A DNA stretch of 64,000 nucleotides, from NCBI GenBank assembly GCA_963693365.1, contig CAVNZM010000006.1, positions 1,550,001-1,614,000 of the forward strand, read 5' to 3'. The DNA is from Amoebidium appalachense (lineage: Eukaryota; Ichthyosporea). The position numbers and the translations under genes were made by a program. The notes beneath the pieces are model-generated. The model saw only the letters and a program-made list of their open reading frames with translations, did no database searches and was not told the DNA's origin. Below, piece after piece: positions 1 through 31,215 of the stretch. Every line of letters starts with the position of its first letter. The first letter of the stretch is position 1.

Positions 1-190
<190 letters not shown>

Positions 191-616
191 CCTAGGCACT
201 TGACAAAAAGGACCATCTTCTTTCATCTCTTGCCAACTCTTTTTGCATCTTTTTCGTCTCTGCCGATGATGTTGCTCGGGAAGAATAAAATCATGAGAAT
301 GTTCTTCCTCCCTATCCCCCCCCCCCCCCCCCCCCCCCCCGCCGCCACCACACACACACCACACACACACACATACACACACACACAACTTTGCCCTTCC
401 TCTTATGCCCCAAACCCCTCACATACACACACCCCCGTTTCAACCCCCCCCCCCCCCCCCTCTCCCGCTCCCCCCTCTCCCCTGCGAACCATCCCGTTCG
501 TTCACCCGCCCACCTGTCTCCCCAACGTGTCCCACTCCTTCCTCAGCATTTGCTCACACATTTTCAAAAACACGACGACCTTCATCATTCTCGTACTAAC
601 ACGCATGTTCTTTTAG

Positions 617-959
617 GTGCCTGCTTGACATGGCCAGTTGCAAATCGGGGGGGTCCATCACACTCGTTTCCACCGGGCCTTGCATTGAACCCAGCCAAAT
701 TACGTCAAAAAACCCCGCCAAGAGGGTTATACCCGTCACTGCGTCGGCACCCAAACTTGTTTTGTGCAACGCCGCAGCAGATTGCAGCAAGCGGATTGGT
801 GGAAAAGCCAACCAATGGGTGTGCGACACGAGGAGAAAATGCGGTTACACTGGGTGCACTGTGGATGGGCACTATAGTTTAAAGTGTCAGAGTGTGTGCC
901 GGGCAAAAAGAAGCATCAAGAACGTCAATGTGGGATATTGTCGTAAGGTCACTGCGTGA
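617..959 (+). CDS. 3'-terminal coding exon of an unknown cysteine-rich protein
   Basis: An acceptor (TTCTTTTAG) at 616 opens a frame that runs about 113 codons to a TGA at 957-959. The segment is complex, non-repetitive and rich in Cys and Lys (about ten Cys, including CNAAADC, CGYTGC and a CQSVC-like cluster), quite unlike the simple-repeat frames around it. The internal ATG at 630 could be a start, but the strong acceptor just before it and an open frame back to that acceptor favour a last exon whose upstream exons lie in the repeats or left of the window. The spacing of the Cys pairs suggests a disulfide-rich secreted or extracellular domain. I do not recognise the family. It could also be a single-exon gene starting at 630. 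Confidence 0.45.
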
Positions 960-1458
960 ATAATATGTGAAATATGATAATGTATTTGATTGCTGATGAC
1001 GAGTTATGAGGAGTGAAATGGTGTTGATTTGTATACATACCAGCGGTGGTTGTGTGGGTTTGATATATTTGTGAATGTGATTGTAGGATTAATGATAGAT
1101 GTTTTCAATGATGAAATGCCTAAACTGGCGTGGAAAGGTGTAGACACCAAACCGCACCGAGGTGTTGTTTAATGTACGAATATTGAATACCACGGCCTAT
1201 TGTATAGCCCTCCATGTATATAATTGTGAAGTCTTTTGTAAATAGCTGGATTCTGTATATATCTGAAGTAGACTAATGCTAATGTGTTCTGTTATGATTC
1301 ATGGGCTTGCTCGGCAACCCGAAGATAAATACAATAAGCCGGCACCGGCAGTCACTTTGATATTACACAGATGCCTCCCTCGCCCCCCTCCCCCCCCCCC
1401 CTCCCCCCTCTCCCCCTCCCTTCCCCCTTCCTTCTCCGTCCTCCTTTCCTCTCCATCT

Positions 1459-1516
<58 letters not shown>

Positions 1517-3299
1517 TCCCCCCCCTCCCCCCTCCCCCCCCCCAAACCGGGGCACCGCCGTACTTCAATTCTCGCTTCTGCCCCTCTAGATCTCTTCCCT
1601 CGACCCCCCCTCCCTCCCTTCCCTTCCCCTGCCCTCCCCCCCCCCCCCCCCTCCCCCCCCCCCCCCTCTCCCCCCCTCCACACACACACACACACACACA
1701 CACACACCACTGTCTACGACAGAGTTTGACGTAACCTAACATGCAATACAAAAGCCCCACTTCACCTTCTATTTTTAACCCCTATTAGGTAAAGTAACCT
1801 AACACAACTTTTAATCCCTCTCACGATCATCAGTTCCGCTTCGAATCCATCATTTTTTCCACCTGTCAGCTACAAACCCATGATCCCAACCTGCATGCAC
1901 CCAATGCAAGTCACTTGCCGGCGCCAACTCCATTCCGACTGGTTTCCTTGCTTTGCAACTCCAAGCTAATCCCCCCCTCCTCCCCCCCGCTTTCACTCTT
2001 CTGGCTGACTCCCCTCCTCCCCTCCGCCTCCCCTCCCCCTCTCCCCCGGCTCTTCAGCCTCTCCCGGCTGACTCCCCCCCCCCCCCCGTCCCCTCCCCCC
2101 CCCCCCCCGTGGGGCACGGCGTCCCCTCTTGAGACTCTGGGTCTCTTCCCCTCCTTTCAGATCTTTACAAACATAGTATTACACCCACACCCACACAGTG
2201 TCACACACCACAAACACACACCACACACACACACATGCACACACATACACACCACACACAGGCACACACAGGCACATGCACACACCACACACTCACACAC
2301 ACACACATCTACTGCAGTGACCGTCACATGCACCGAACTGATGGTGTAACTTCAGTAACTTGGCACAGCGCCTCCCAAACACACCTAGGCATCCTCCAAG
2401 TGACTTTTAGCACGTGCAGAAAGAACAGGACACAAACTCTGGGATATCTTTGAGTATGGAAAGTCACTTGTGAGGAGGGTGGCTTGTAGGGATGGTGGCG
2501 TTGGGTAGTGTGTGTGTCTGCTTGTGTGTGTGTTGGGTTGGGGGGGGGGGGGGGGGGGGAGAGAGGGGCAGCGAGGAATAGCAGCGCGGCTACTTTATTC
2601 AGTGAACCCAGTCCACCTTCTCTTAACAAGTGCTTAACTGGTTGCATCATGTATCAATAAACGGCCTTTACCCCCCCCTCCCCCCCTTCCCCCCCCCCCC
2701 CACCCCACCAAAACACCATTTTGGGATTAGATAAGCCCCGTTGTCTGTCATATATATACAGTCGTTACATGTGTGCAAAAAAAAACTGGATTCATACACG
2801 CCACCCACTTCGTTTAATTTACTCGGCGTAATGCCACGTTGAACATACACAATCGAGGGGAGTAATGATTATCTGATACGAGTTGATTATAGTCAAATCT
2901 GCGGGCACGCACGCACTACTCAGGGCGAACACAGAGGTTAAACATTCGCGTACCATATTGGTCATTCACAATAAAAAAAAGCCGAAAGATATACAAGCAC
3001 AAAAAAAAGGGTCATAAAAATACATAAGTACAATCAACAGACTGAGATAAAAAAACCACCTTCTCAATAGAAATCGTAGCCACATTAGCAATCCATTCAA
3101 TTTTCAAGCCAACCTTGTTCGAACGCGGCAACAAAGGTAACATGCAAAAATACAGGTAAGCAGGCGTTAAATATAAATAGCCCACCAGCTCTAGGGCTCC
3201 GACCAATGCCGGTCTCACCCCTCCTCATCTCGATCGCTTTAGGTGCATAACTCCGCACAGAGTTCCCCCTTCTCTCCCAATGCCCACGGGGGTAGGGTT
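960..3299. other. intergenic, AT-rich then homopolymer-rich
   Basis: 960-1320 is AT-rich and may be the 3' UTR of the Cys-rich exon. After that come a poly-C run of about 54 bases (1460-1513), (CA)n at 1679-1706 and 2180-2310, and poly-G at 2540-2559. 2860-3299 is non-repetitive and should hold the 3' UTR of the PI4K gene on the minus strand. I see no supported coding exon here. The open frames are Pro/Gly or Thr-His repeats. Confidence 0.6.
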
Positions 3300-16016
<12,717 letters not shown>

Positions 16017-17228
16017 TTGGTTGGGTCAGAGCACCATGCTCCTTATACCCCCACCTGGGAAAACAACAACACAGTCAGTAGGGAAGAGGCGGTAAGGCAC
16101 ATATATGTTGGGTGTTTGTACTAGGTGTGGCTAAGTGTGCAAAAGCAAAATGACCATGGAGAATAATGGGAATAGAACAGCGAGACAATGTGTAGGGAGA
16201 AAGGAGGCATATGGGAGAACGATCCAGAAGGATCACAAGAAAGTCGTTGAGGCAAAAAGGTGCAGCAATCTCATGTTTTGCTTCGAGGGGAACGAGGGGA
16301 AAGGCAATGCGGGGGAGTGGAAAGAAGGAGAGAGAGGCCCGGGAGGCGGGGCCTAACGCGAGACGGAAGAGAAAGACGGGGGGGGAGGGGGGGGAGAGGG
16401 AGGGAGGGAGAGGGGGGGGGGGGGGGAGGGGGGGGGGGGGGGGGGGGAGGAACAGATAGGTAAGAGGGAGAGAGAGAGAAGGATTGTTAGCAGAGGCAAC
16501 AGTCGGGACGGAAAGGGGAGGGCAGGAGGGGAGAGGGGGGGAGGGGGCGAGACGGGAAGGGGAGGGCAGGCGGGGGGAAGGGGGGGGGGGGGGGGGGGAG
16601 GAGGGGACCGGGCAGCAGAAAAAGAATTATGCAATGTATGTTTAATAGGGGCAGGTTAGGGAAGGAGAGGGGGAGAGGGGGGGGTTGGGCTTGGAGGGTT
16701 TTGGGAAAGGGGGAGAGGGAGGGAAGGGCGGAGTGAAGAGGTGGAAATGAGTAAATCTGGCAAAGGGGACAGAAGTGCATGGACAGCACCTAGGGTCAAG
16801 CGGGTACATAGTAAGCACAAAGAGAGACAGGCAAGAAGGGGGAGGGGGGGACGGGGGGGGGGGGGGGGGGGGAGAAGGGGAAACGGAAGCGAGAGAGAGG
16901 GCGGAGTGGGGGGGGGGGGGGGGGGAGGGGGAGGGGGGGGGGGGGGGGGGGAGGATGAAGGGGGGACCAAGAGGGAGGAAGCCAGCAGGAGAAAACAGCG
17001 AAGGAGGCCGTCAAGAGACACGTGGGGCTGAACAACTCTTAAACTTTGTTTAAGCACGAACAAACTATGCGTGGATACAAACTTTTGCCCTTGTGCATTT
17101 TGTGGATACCCAAGCAAAGGTGTATGTAAACGGTCACTGCTATGATTGTAGCGCCAATCCGTGTTCGTGTGGGCGACATTAAGTGCTGGTGTGCATGTGT
17201 CTGTGCCTGTGCCTGTGTGTGTGTGTGT

Positions 17229-17259
<31 letters not shown>

Positions 17260-19034
17260 CCTGTGTGTGTGTGTGTGTGTGTGTGCATGCACGTGTGTGT
17301 GCGCGCTTGTGCGTGTGCGTTATGTGTGTGTGTGCGCGTGCGTGCCCGCGCGCGCGCGTGTGTGTGCGTGTGTTCGTCTGTGTGTGCGTAGTACATTTGT
17401 GTCTTTGTATGTCTACTATTTACATGCCTTTGGCATATTGGCAGGAAAATCACGCATACACGTGCGTCTGGTGTAAATGCCTGCGTGCTTGCCTCTGGTA
17501 GCTCGTGTGAATGGCGCACGCATGCCTGCATGAATGTGTTTGTGTATGCTCGTTTGTGTGTGCGTGTCATTTGCACAGGAGCTTCTTTGTGTGTGCGTGT
17601 GAAAGTGTGTGGCGGTATGGGTTCGGGGGGTGGGAGCCGGACGTGGAAGGGGATATGCGTATGTGCCCAAGCATGCTCACAACTGCCTGTGCGTGTGCGC
17701 GTGCGTGCGTGGGTAGACGTGTGAGTGTGTAAGCATGTGCGTGCAAGCAAGTGTGGAGTATGCTTCTACGGTTAGCAGTTAGTGTGCTTGAAGGTCGGGA
17801 GGGACGGGGGGAAGACGAAGGGGAAGGAGAGGGGGAGGTGGAGGGGGTGAAGGGGGGGGGGGGGGGGGGGGGGGGGGGGAGGGAGAGTAGTGGCATTGGG
17901 AGTCAAAGAAGTTCTTGTGGGTGTGATAAATGTTAGATCAATGCCACAATCACTCTCTTTGCTTGAAAAGCGTCGAAACATGCAGGAGAAGAGCTTGGTT
18001 GCAAGCAAACAGACAGGGAACCTTATAGATTTTTATCAGGAGGCAGGCAAGGAAACAGAACCCGAACTCAGGGCTACATACCACGAAAATACCTCTTGGC
18101 AAGCGCAGAGTTGAAGAGCCGGGGGGATTGGTTTGTGCACCTGTCAACACCAAAATTAACCAGTGGTCGGTGCACACCTCTCTGAAACACTTTCAACAAG
18201 CGTAAACCGTGGCTTTGGATTCGTAGTTGTAGTATGTTCTTAGCAAATGTTCAGCTTTCACGCAAACTGCTTCGAATTCGAATTCACAAAAAGGACCGGA
18301 ACCGGCACAACGAAAATCGCTCGCCCGCGACGCCCTGACCTAATCCTGTAGCACCAATCAAAAAGCAGAATATAACGGCAAAGATCGATAAAAAGGTCCC
18401 ACTACAAACTTATAAAAATGAATGCTAAGTATTCGTTACGATTTTAACTGACTCTTGTAAGCTACAAGAGCTTTCAGGTCATGCAGCTAAAATGTAGGTG
18501 TTAAACAGCTCTGTATTGTGACCCAATCATAACGCGCTGAATAATTCCAATAAGATCCTCCCCCCCCTCCCCCCCTGGCACCACAGGCAGGTAGCTCCAC
18601 AGCGGACACGTGTGCGGGCGCCCTCCCGACCTCGAAGTATACTTTTTATGACTCCTGAACAAGGCATCCTCATCTTCCCTCTTCATGCCCCACTAATGAA
18701 TTACGCTATTAATAATTTAGCATCTGGAGCGGAACATGCATGCTGATGGATCCAATGGTTAATTGGGGTGCTGCAATTGCCAACATTGAATCCTAAGGCA
18801 AAGTGAGGCAAATGTGAGGCGCTGTCTGGCACATCCTGTTTTGCCTTTAGAGCTTCTGGTCTGTTAGCAAAGGTCTGGAGTAAGAGCTTTATTATATGCT
18901 GATCCTATTGCCATGGGTGCCAGCCCGCGGGTCTTCTTCCGCAAGTACATACATATATATGTAGTTGCCACTTGCCACCTCATAATTAAGCGTCGACCAC
19001 AGCACCAACATGAACCCCATGTGCAAATCAACCC
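16017..19034. other. intergenic between PI4K start and F-box/LRR gene end
   Basis: 16140-17000 is purine-rich (G/A) low-complexity sequence with several poly-G runs. 17190-17400 is (TG)n and variants. 17860-17880 is poly-G. 17900-19030 is complex sequence without simple repeats, but I could not tie any of its short open frames (for example 17890-18114 plus, 18501-18686 minus) to a family. The part nearest 16017 should contain the PI4K promoter and the part nearest 19034 the F-box gene 3' UTR. Confidence 0.5.
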
Positions 19035-25953
<6,919 letters not shown>

Positions 25954-27289
25954 TCTCGAAAATGTTATGCGTGTGCTGGTAGTGGTGCATGGTTTACGGT
26001 GAAAATGGTTGGTTAGCTGAAAGGTGCACACCTCGTACGTGCATGCCAGTGAACTTTGCTATGTAATACGGTGACACCGCACAGTGACGGTGTGGCACCT
26101 TCCGTACACCCTGACTCGAGTGATCATGGCGCGGGATTAGCTGGCAGGATGGGCTTAGAAGCCATGGACGCTGCTCAGTTCGAAGCAGTCACTTCGAACA
26201 CTTGGCAAGTTGCGAGCACCACAACAGGCGATCTGTGGAGAAGTGGACATCTTGGTCACCGTGACTCCAAAAAATTGAAACAAAACCAATTTCCAGGATT
26301 GCGTTTTTCTGGCGACTTCAAAGCCGCGTTCAATAAACTGATTAAAAAGTATTTTATTGTTTCTAATGTGTATATAAACGCCTATAATATACATAATCAA
26401 CAGTTGCTCTATATTATCTGCTTTTTGAGTATGTTTCTAACTGTTTTTTGATTTATGAGGTGGAGAAGTTTGTGTCTTTCAGGTAACGCCCCATCAGGAT
26501 GCTATCCCAAGCACCAATCAGCTTTACACAGTTATAAGGGTTATGATTGGCTAAATCTGCACCTCACTTCCTATTTGATAGTTTTGAAGCCAATCAATCA
26601 ACTCTAATCGTAGAATCCTGGATTCCTGATTTTCTGACTTGAAGCACCTGCAGATTCACCAGTGCATTACAAACCCTTGTACACTGATAGCTAACAATAT
26701 CATAATACTTTCTTTTGAATACCTCGAATATTGTTTGCTGTTTGTACATTATCTACTTTTTAGAGCTTTCCCAACTACATATTGAAATTTGTTGTCATCT
26801 TCCGAAATATCCAGCCGCAGGGTTGCAACGTGGTCATGCTGTTCGGCGATGAGAATTGCTCATCCCGTACGCCGTAGCTGGAATAATATAGCTGCTGGAT
26901 CGGGCCTGTGCCCTCCAATATACATTTAAGATCTATGTGATGTCTAATAACAAAGCTATCTACGTAATTGTAGTTATAATACTTAACGTGTAAGTTGCTG
27001 TTGTAATTATTCCCCGGCTGGCCATCCGCAGAATTAGGTTCCACTCTGCCCAGCACACCTCAAACATTCCTACAGGGTTTGATATCATGACCTTTCCATT
27101 GATTGGCTGGCCCATCTTGTATGACGTAAAAGGCGCTGATTGGCTCTACGGATGAGCCACAGGAAGTATAAAAACCAGGAAAGGGCCATTTTTTGTCACT
27201 CGCTCCGTGCAGAGTGTATCTAAAACACATTATCACGTGACCCACCCAGCACTCAGATAGTGGAAGAAGTGCTAGGGAAAACAACCATC
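25954..27289. other. divergent intergenic region with CCAAT-like boxes
   Basis: Separates the minus-strand F-box gene from the plus-strand mucin-like gene, so both promoters should be here. It is almost free of microsatellites. CCAAT or its complement ATTGG occurs repeatedly (about 26513, 26547, 26591, 27098, 27139). The 131-codon plus-strand frame from 26056 has no recognisable features. Confidence 0.5.
27167..27174 (+). promoter_or_regulatory. TATA box of the mucin-like gene
   Basis: TATAAAAA lies 116 bases upstream of the ATG at 27290, with two ATTGG (inverted CCAAT) motifs 30-70 bases further upstream. The spacing suits a class II core promoter with a start of transcription near 27200. 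Inferred from sequence only. Confidence 0.6.
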
Positions 27290-29806
27290 ATGAAGCTTGC
27301 CACAGTTGTTGCGGCCCTGGCTGTAGTTGGCGCCGGGCCTACTTTTGCAGTACCACTGAATTCGAAGCAGAATAGTGTGGGGAATAGCCAGGTACAAAGG
27401 CTTTACAACAGTGTGTTGTCTGTGTTCCGGAGCCGTCGTGAGGCAACCGAAGAACCGGCAGCCACACAGGCCCCCGTAGTGACCACGGTGTATATCACAA
27501 CCACAACCACGCACACGGTCACGCACACTGCCATTGCTGAGGTTGTTGACTGTCCCGAAAGCAATGATGATTGTGACTGCCCTGAGCCCGATGCACCTGC
27601 AGCTGAGACCGTGACCGTCACCCACACGGCCGCAGCTGTAACTGTCACCCAAACTGCTGCGTGCACTTCCGCAGAGGTCCCTAACACTACGCACCAGCCG
27701 CCGGTGGAAACCACTCCGCCTACTTCAAGCTCAGCGCAGGAGGAGCCGAGCACAGCGGTTGTCGAACCACCCAAATCCACGTCCCCACCTGAGGACCATT
27801 CTACTACCGTGGTTGAGCCCCCTAAATCCACCGCACCTGCCGAGGAACCTGCTACCTCCAGTGTGGAGCCTCCTAAGTCGACTGCCCCAGTGGAGGAGCC
27901 CTCATCATCTGCGGTTGAACCGCCCAAATCAACGGCACCTGCAGAGGAACCCTCTACCGCTGTTGTCGAGCCCCCCAAGTCCACTGTCCCTGCGGAAGAG
28001 CACACACCCACCTCAGCCCCGGTGGAGCCCCCAGCGTCAACGGCCCCAGCAGAGGTGCCGTCTTCATCCGCTGTTGAACCGCCTAAGTCCACTGCGCCTG
28101 CCGAGGACCCAGCTACCTCCAGTGTAGAGCCTCCTAAGTCAACTGCTCCGGTTGAGGAACCCTTGTCGTCTGTGGTTGAACCGCCCAAATCAACCGCCCC
28201 TGCAGAGGAACCGTCCACGGCCCCAGCTGAGGTGCCGTCTTCATCTGCTGTTGAGCCATCCAAGTCCACTGAGCCCGCAAACGAACACACCTCGTCCCCT
28301 GTTGAGCCACCACAGTCGACAGCCGAGCCTGCGGAGCCGAGCACCTCCGTTGTGGAGCCGCCCAAGTCAACCCAGCCGACAGAGGAGCCATCGACGTCAG
28401 CTGAGCCACCCAAGTCCACCTCTCCCTCTGAGGAACCAGCAACATCGGTGGAGCCGCCGAAATCCACAGTCCACGAGGAGGAGCCATCTTCCTCTGCTGT
28501 CGACCCACCCCACTCCACCGCAGTTGAGACCCCAAGCAGCAGTGTCAACCCCGATCCTCGCACGGATGTGCCTGTGCCAACTACCGACCAGGCCTCTGTC
28601 CCCGGCACGGTCTTTACAACCGTCACCACTACTGAGCGCGAGACCCAAGGACTTACATCCACAGTGGTCCATACCGCTACGGACGACGTGACGGTCACAA
28701 GCACGCACGAAGTTACGTCGACGGGTCACGTTATCACTACGGCGACGGATAACGTTGTCCATACGGTGCACGAGACGACCACGGTCAAGGAAATCACCAC
28801 CCATGTTACGACCGCGGTGGTTACAGAGGCAAGCACGGTTGTTGAGGCAATCACCACCACCCACGCTGTGGGCACACACACCGTCACCCAGCACACTTCC
28901 ATCGTTGTTCCCAGCGACACGGTCACCACAACCCACGTGGTTACGGAGACAGTGGACAAGACGCACGTTGCAACTGAAATCGAGACTACGGCTGTTACGG
29001 CCACCGAGCACAGCACCGCCGTTGCTACCACCACCGACATTGTCACCAAGACCGAGGCGGTTGATGAAACCGTCAAAGTGACAGAAACACAAACACTCGT
29101 TACCACCGACCGCTCCACCGTCATCCATACAGCCACAAATGTGGAAACACTCACTGACACAGCTACCGTTCGCGAAACCGCCGTCGAGACCAGCATGAGT
29201 ACCCACACCGTCACCCAGACCCCAACCCAGACCCACGTCACTACCATCGCCCCTACCACCACCTCCGTCCACCAGCTAACATCCACTGTTGTGCAAACCG
29301 CCAACCCCATCACCACCACCGCCACCGCCACCTCGCAGGTGGTGGTCATGCCCACCAACTATGCCGAGCTCACCCCTCCCGGTTGCATTGGTGCCAAATG
29401 TGTCGTTAACACCCAATCCCTCCGCTTCCGCAGCCAGGCCGGCACACTTATCGACCCATCCAACAAGCGAACCCTCATCATGAACGTAACCACCACCGAG
29501 CCGCGGCGCCTCAAGATCTACTGGGTGTCTCCGTTCAACGCGCGCATCACACTTCAGAAGGTGAAGTTCGGCACCCAGATGACCCTCAGCTCAGGCTCCA
29601 CCCTCATTCCCGCCATGGACCCCGAGGAGGATTTCCGTGTTTCTACAGCGGCATATTGCGTGCCCGCAGGCACATACCAGTGGCGCTGGGAGGATGCCGG
29701 GGGTGACTTCACCTACAGCCAGAACGGCCAGTTCACTGCCTGGGTGGTTCCTGTCGAGAACTCCAAGCCCTGCACACTCTCTTCCTCTCCGGCGGGCAAC
29801 AAGTAG
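27290..29806 (+). CDS. secreted Ser/Thr/Pro-rich mucin-like protein, single exon
   Basis: 838 aa in one uninterrupted exon. The ATG at 27290 begins a classic signal peptide (MKLATVVAALAVVGAGPTFA); an in-frame ATG at 27260 would spoil it. After a dibasic stretch (RSRRE, about residue 48) come a Thr-rich block, about 15 imperfect units of VEPPKSTAPAEEP (residues about 157-415), a Val/Thr/His block of TVTHT-type motifs (about 440-690), and a compact C-terminal domain of about 150 residues with Cys in PPGCIGAKC, AYCVPAGTYQW and SKPC. The Ser/Thr density implies heavy O-glycosylation. No hydrophobic C-terminal GPI signal is visible, so it is probably secreted or wall/matrix associated. Family not recognised; the architecture resembles fungal and protist surface mucins. 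It is GC-rich and intronless, unlike its neighbours. A 433-codon antisense frame is a by-product of the repeats. Confidence 0.88.
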   Translation: MKLATVVAALAVVGAGPTFAVPLNSKQNSVGNSQVQRLYNSVLSVFRSRREATEEPAATQAPVVTTVYITTTTTHTVTHTAIAEVVDCPESNDDCDCPEPDAPAAETVTVTHTAAAVTVTQTAACTSAEVPNTTHQPPVETTPPTSSSAQEEPSTAVVEPPKSTSPPEDHSTTVVEPPKSTAPAEEPATSSVEPPKSTAPVEEPSSSAVEPPKSTAPAEEPSTAVVEPPKSTVPAEEHTPTSAPVEPPASTAPAEVPSSSAVEPPKSTAPAEDPATSSVEPPKSTAPVEEPLSSVVEPPKSTAPAEEPSTAPAEVPSSSAVEPSKSTEPANEHTSSPVEPPQSTAEPAEPSTSVVEPPKSTQPTEEPSTSAEPPKSTSPSEEPATSVEPPKSTVHEEEPSSSAVDPPHSTAVETPSSSVNPDPRTDVPVPTTDQASVPGTVFTTVTTTERETQGLTSTVVHTATDDVTVTSTHEVTSTGHVITTATDNVVHTVHETTTVKEITTHVTTAVVTEASTVVEAITTTHAVGTHTVTQHTSIVVPSDTVTTTHVVTETVDKTHVATEIETTAVTATEHSTAVATTTDIVTKTEAVDETVKVTETQTLVTTDRSTVIHTATNVETLTDTATVRETAVETSMSTHTVTQTPTQTHVTTIAPTTTSVHQLTSTVVQTANPITTTATATSQVVVMPTNYAELTPPGCIGAKCVVNTQSLRFRSQAGTLIDPSNKRTLIMNVTTTEPRRLKIYWVSPFNARITLQKVKFGTQMTLSSGSTLIPAMDPEEDFRVSTAAYCVPAGTYQWRWEDAGGDFTYSQNGQFTAWVVPVENSKPCTLSSSPAGNK
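27758..28530 (+). repeat. coding repeat: about 15 EPPKST units
   Basis: Degenerate units of 14-17 codons around (V/A)VEPPKST(A/S)PAEEP(S/A)(T/S)S, with nearly identical blocks recurring (for example SVEPPKSTAPVEEP at two places), which indicates internal duplication of multi-unit segments. Lys is almost invariant in the unit; acidic residues flank it. Confidence 0.9.
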
Positions 29807-30053
29807 TTTTATGTTTCAACCATCGTGGTTTTGATATAAATAGCATGATAGTAGTAGGTAGAAAACGTATTAGGGAGTGTACTTATACATCGGCGTCTGT
29901 AGGATTCTCGTTTCTTTGATATGTTCTCAGGGTGTTGTGGAAAAAACCCCTTAGCAACAGGACCTGTAGATTGTGTCTGTATGCCTTTTGAAGGCTTGTA
30001 TATTTCAATACCAGTATATCCGGGCCCAAAGTGAGCAGACCGGATGTCTCCTA

Positions 30054-30059
30054 AATAAA
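30054..30059 (+). terminator. poly(A) signal candidate AATAAA
   Basis: AATAAA about 250 bases after the mucin-like stop codon, followed by a T-rich stretch. It is the first canonical hexamer downstream. Confidence 0.45.
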
Positions 30060-30111
30060 ATTTTCATTGCAGAACTGCCAGAGCTCAACTTGCCAATTTT
30101 GAACTTGACAC

Positions 30112-30144
<33 letters not shown>

Positions 30145-30256
30145 ACCTGGAAATCCAACTTCTCTAATGATTCGCCCTTCTCCCTGAGGCGGTTGTTCCC
30201 TCCCCTTCTGCCCCCCTCTCCCCTCCCCCTGTAACACCCCCTGTCCCCCGAGGCCC

Positions 30257-30361
<105 letters not shown>

Positions 30362-30873
30362 GCTTTCTCCCCCCTGCCGCCCCCCCCTCGACACATACAC
30401 ACATACACACACAAACACACACCCCTCAGGCTGCGGCAGCCTACTTACTCGACCGTCTTCCCAATCCCCCCCCTCACGTACACACACATAAAGACACACG
30501 CTCCCCAAGCCCTTGCCCCCCTAATGCACCAGTACTTGGATTGCAAGCCAGACTAACATCAGCCAATTCTGGCACAAAGCAGCCCGAACCCTCGACGGAT
30601 ACACATAGAAAATATCTCAGCAGCTTGTCAACCCCCCCCCCCCCCCCCCCTCTCCCCCCGCCCCACCCCCCCCTGGTTCACCCCCCATTCTTTCCTTCCC
30701 CCCTCCCCCCCTTGCCCCTCGCCTCCCCTCCCCCTCCCACCTCCCTCATACTTTCCTTCTTCCGTTTACTAACTTAAAATTCTGCCTCCGTGCAAGCACT
30801 TGTTAACCTATTGCCGTGTTCCTCAGTAAACCTCCTCACCTCCGGGACCCGGAGATTGCCAAGTATTTAGCCC

Positions 30874-30919
<46 letters not shown>

Positions 30920-31179
30920 CACCATCACCACCACCACCACCACCCCACCCTTTTTGAGGTACTCCCATCCTTCCCTCCTCTCCCCTTCCCCCCCCCCCCC
31001 CCCCCCCCCCTTCCCCACCCCTCTCTACTTCGCACGCGCCCCTCCCCCCCCCCCCCCCCCCCTGCTCCTCTTCCGTGCAATTATCCCATGCCACCCACCC
31101 TCTCACCTGTAACGTTAACAGTCCAAAAAAAGCAAATAGGTTTCGGACTTTCTTAATGACTTTTTCGTGCCCCATACAC

Positions 31180-31215
<36 letters not shown>

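Noticed and set aside
1826-1850. TTCGAATCC as a tRNA T-loop
   Set aside because: No matching acceptor, D or anticodon stem upstream, and the surrounding sequence does not fold as a cloverleaf.
26056-26451. 131-codon plus-strand open frame in the divergent intergenic region
   Set aside because: No motif or signal peptide, and it overlaps the probable F-box promoter and 5' UTR. Composition gives no support.
27403-28704. 433-codon minus-strand open frame opposite the mucin-like gene
   Set aside because: Its Gly/Ser-rich repeats mirror the EPPKST codons of the plus-strand gene. The plus strand has a signal peptide, TATA box and non-repetitive C-terminal domain.
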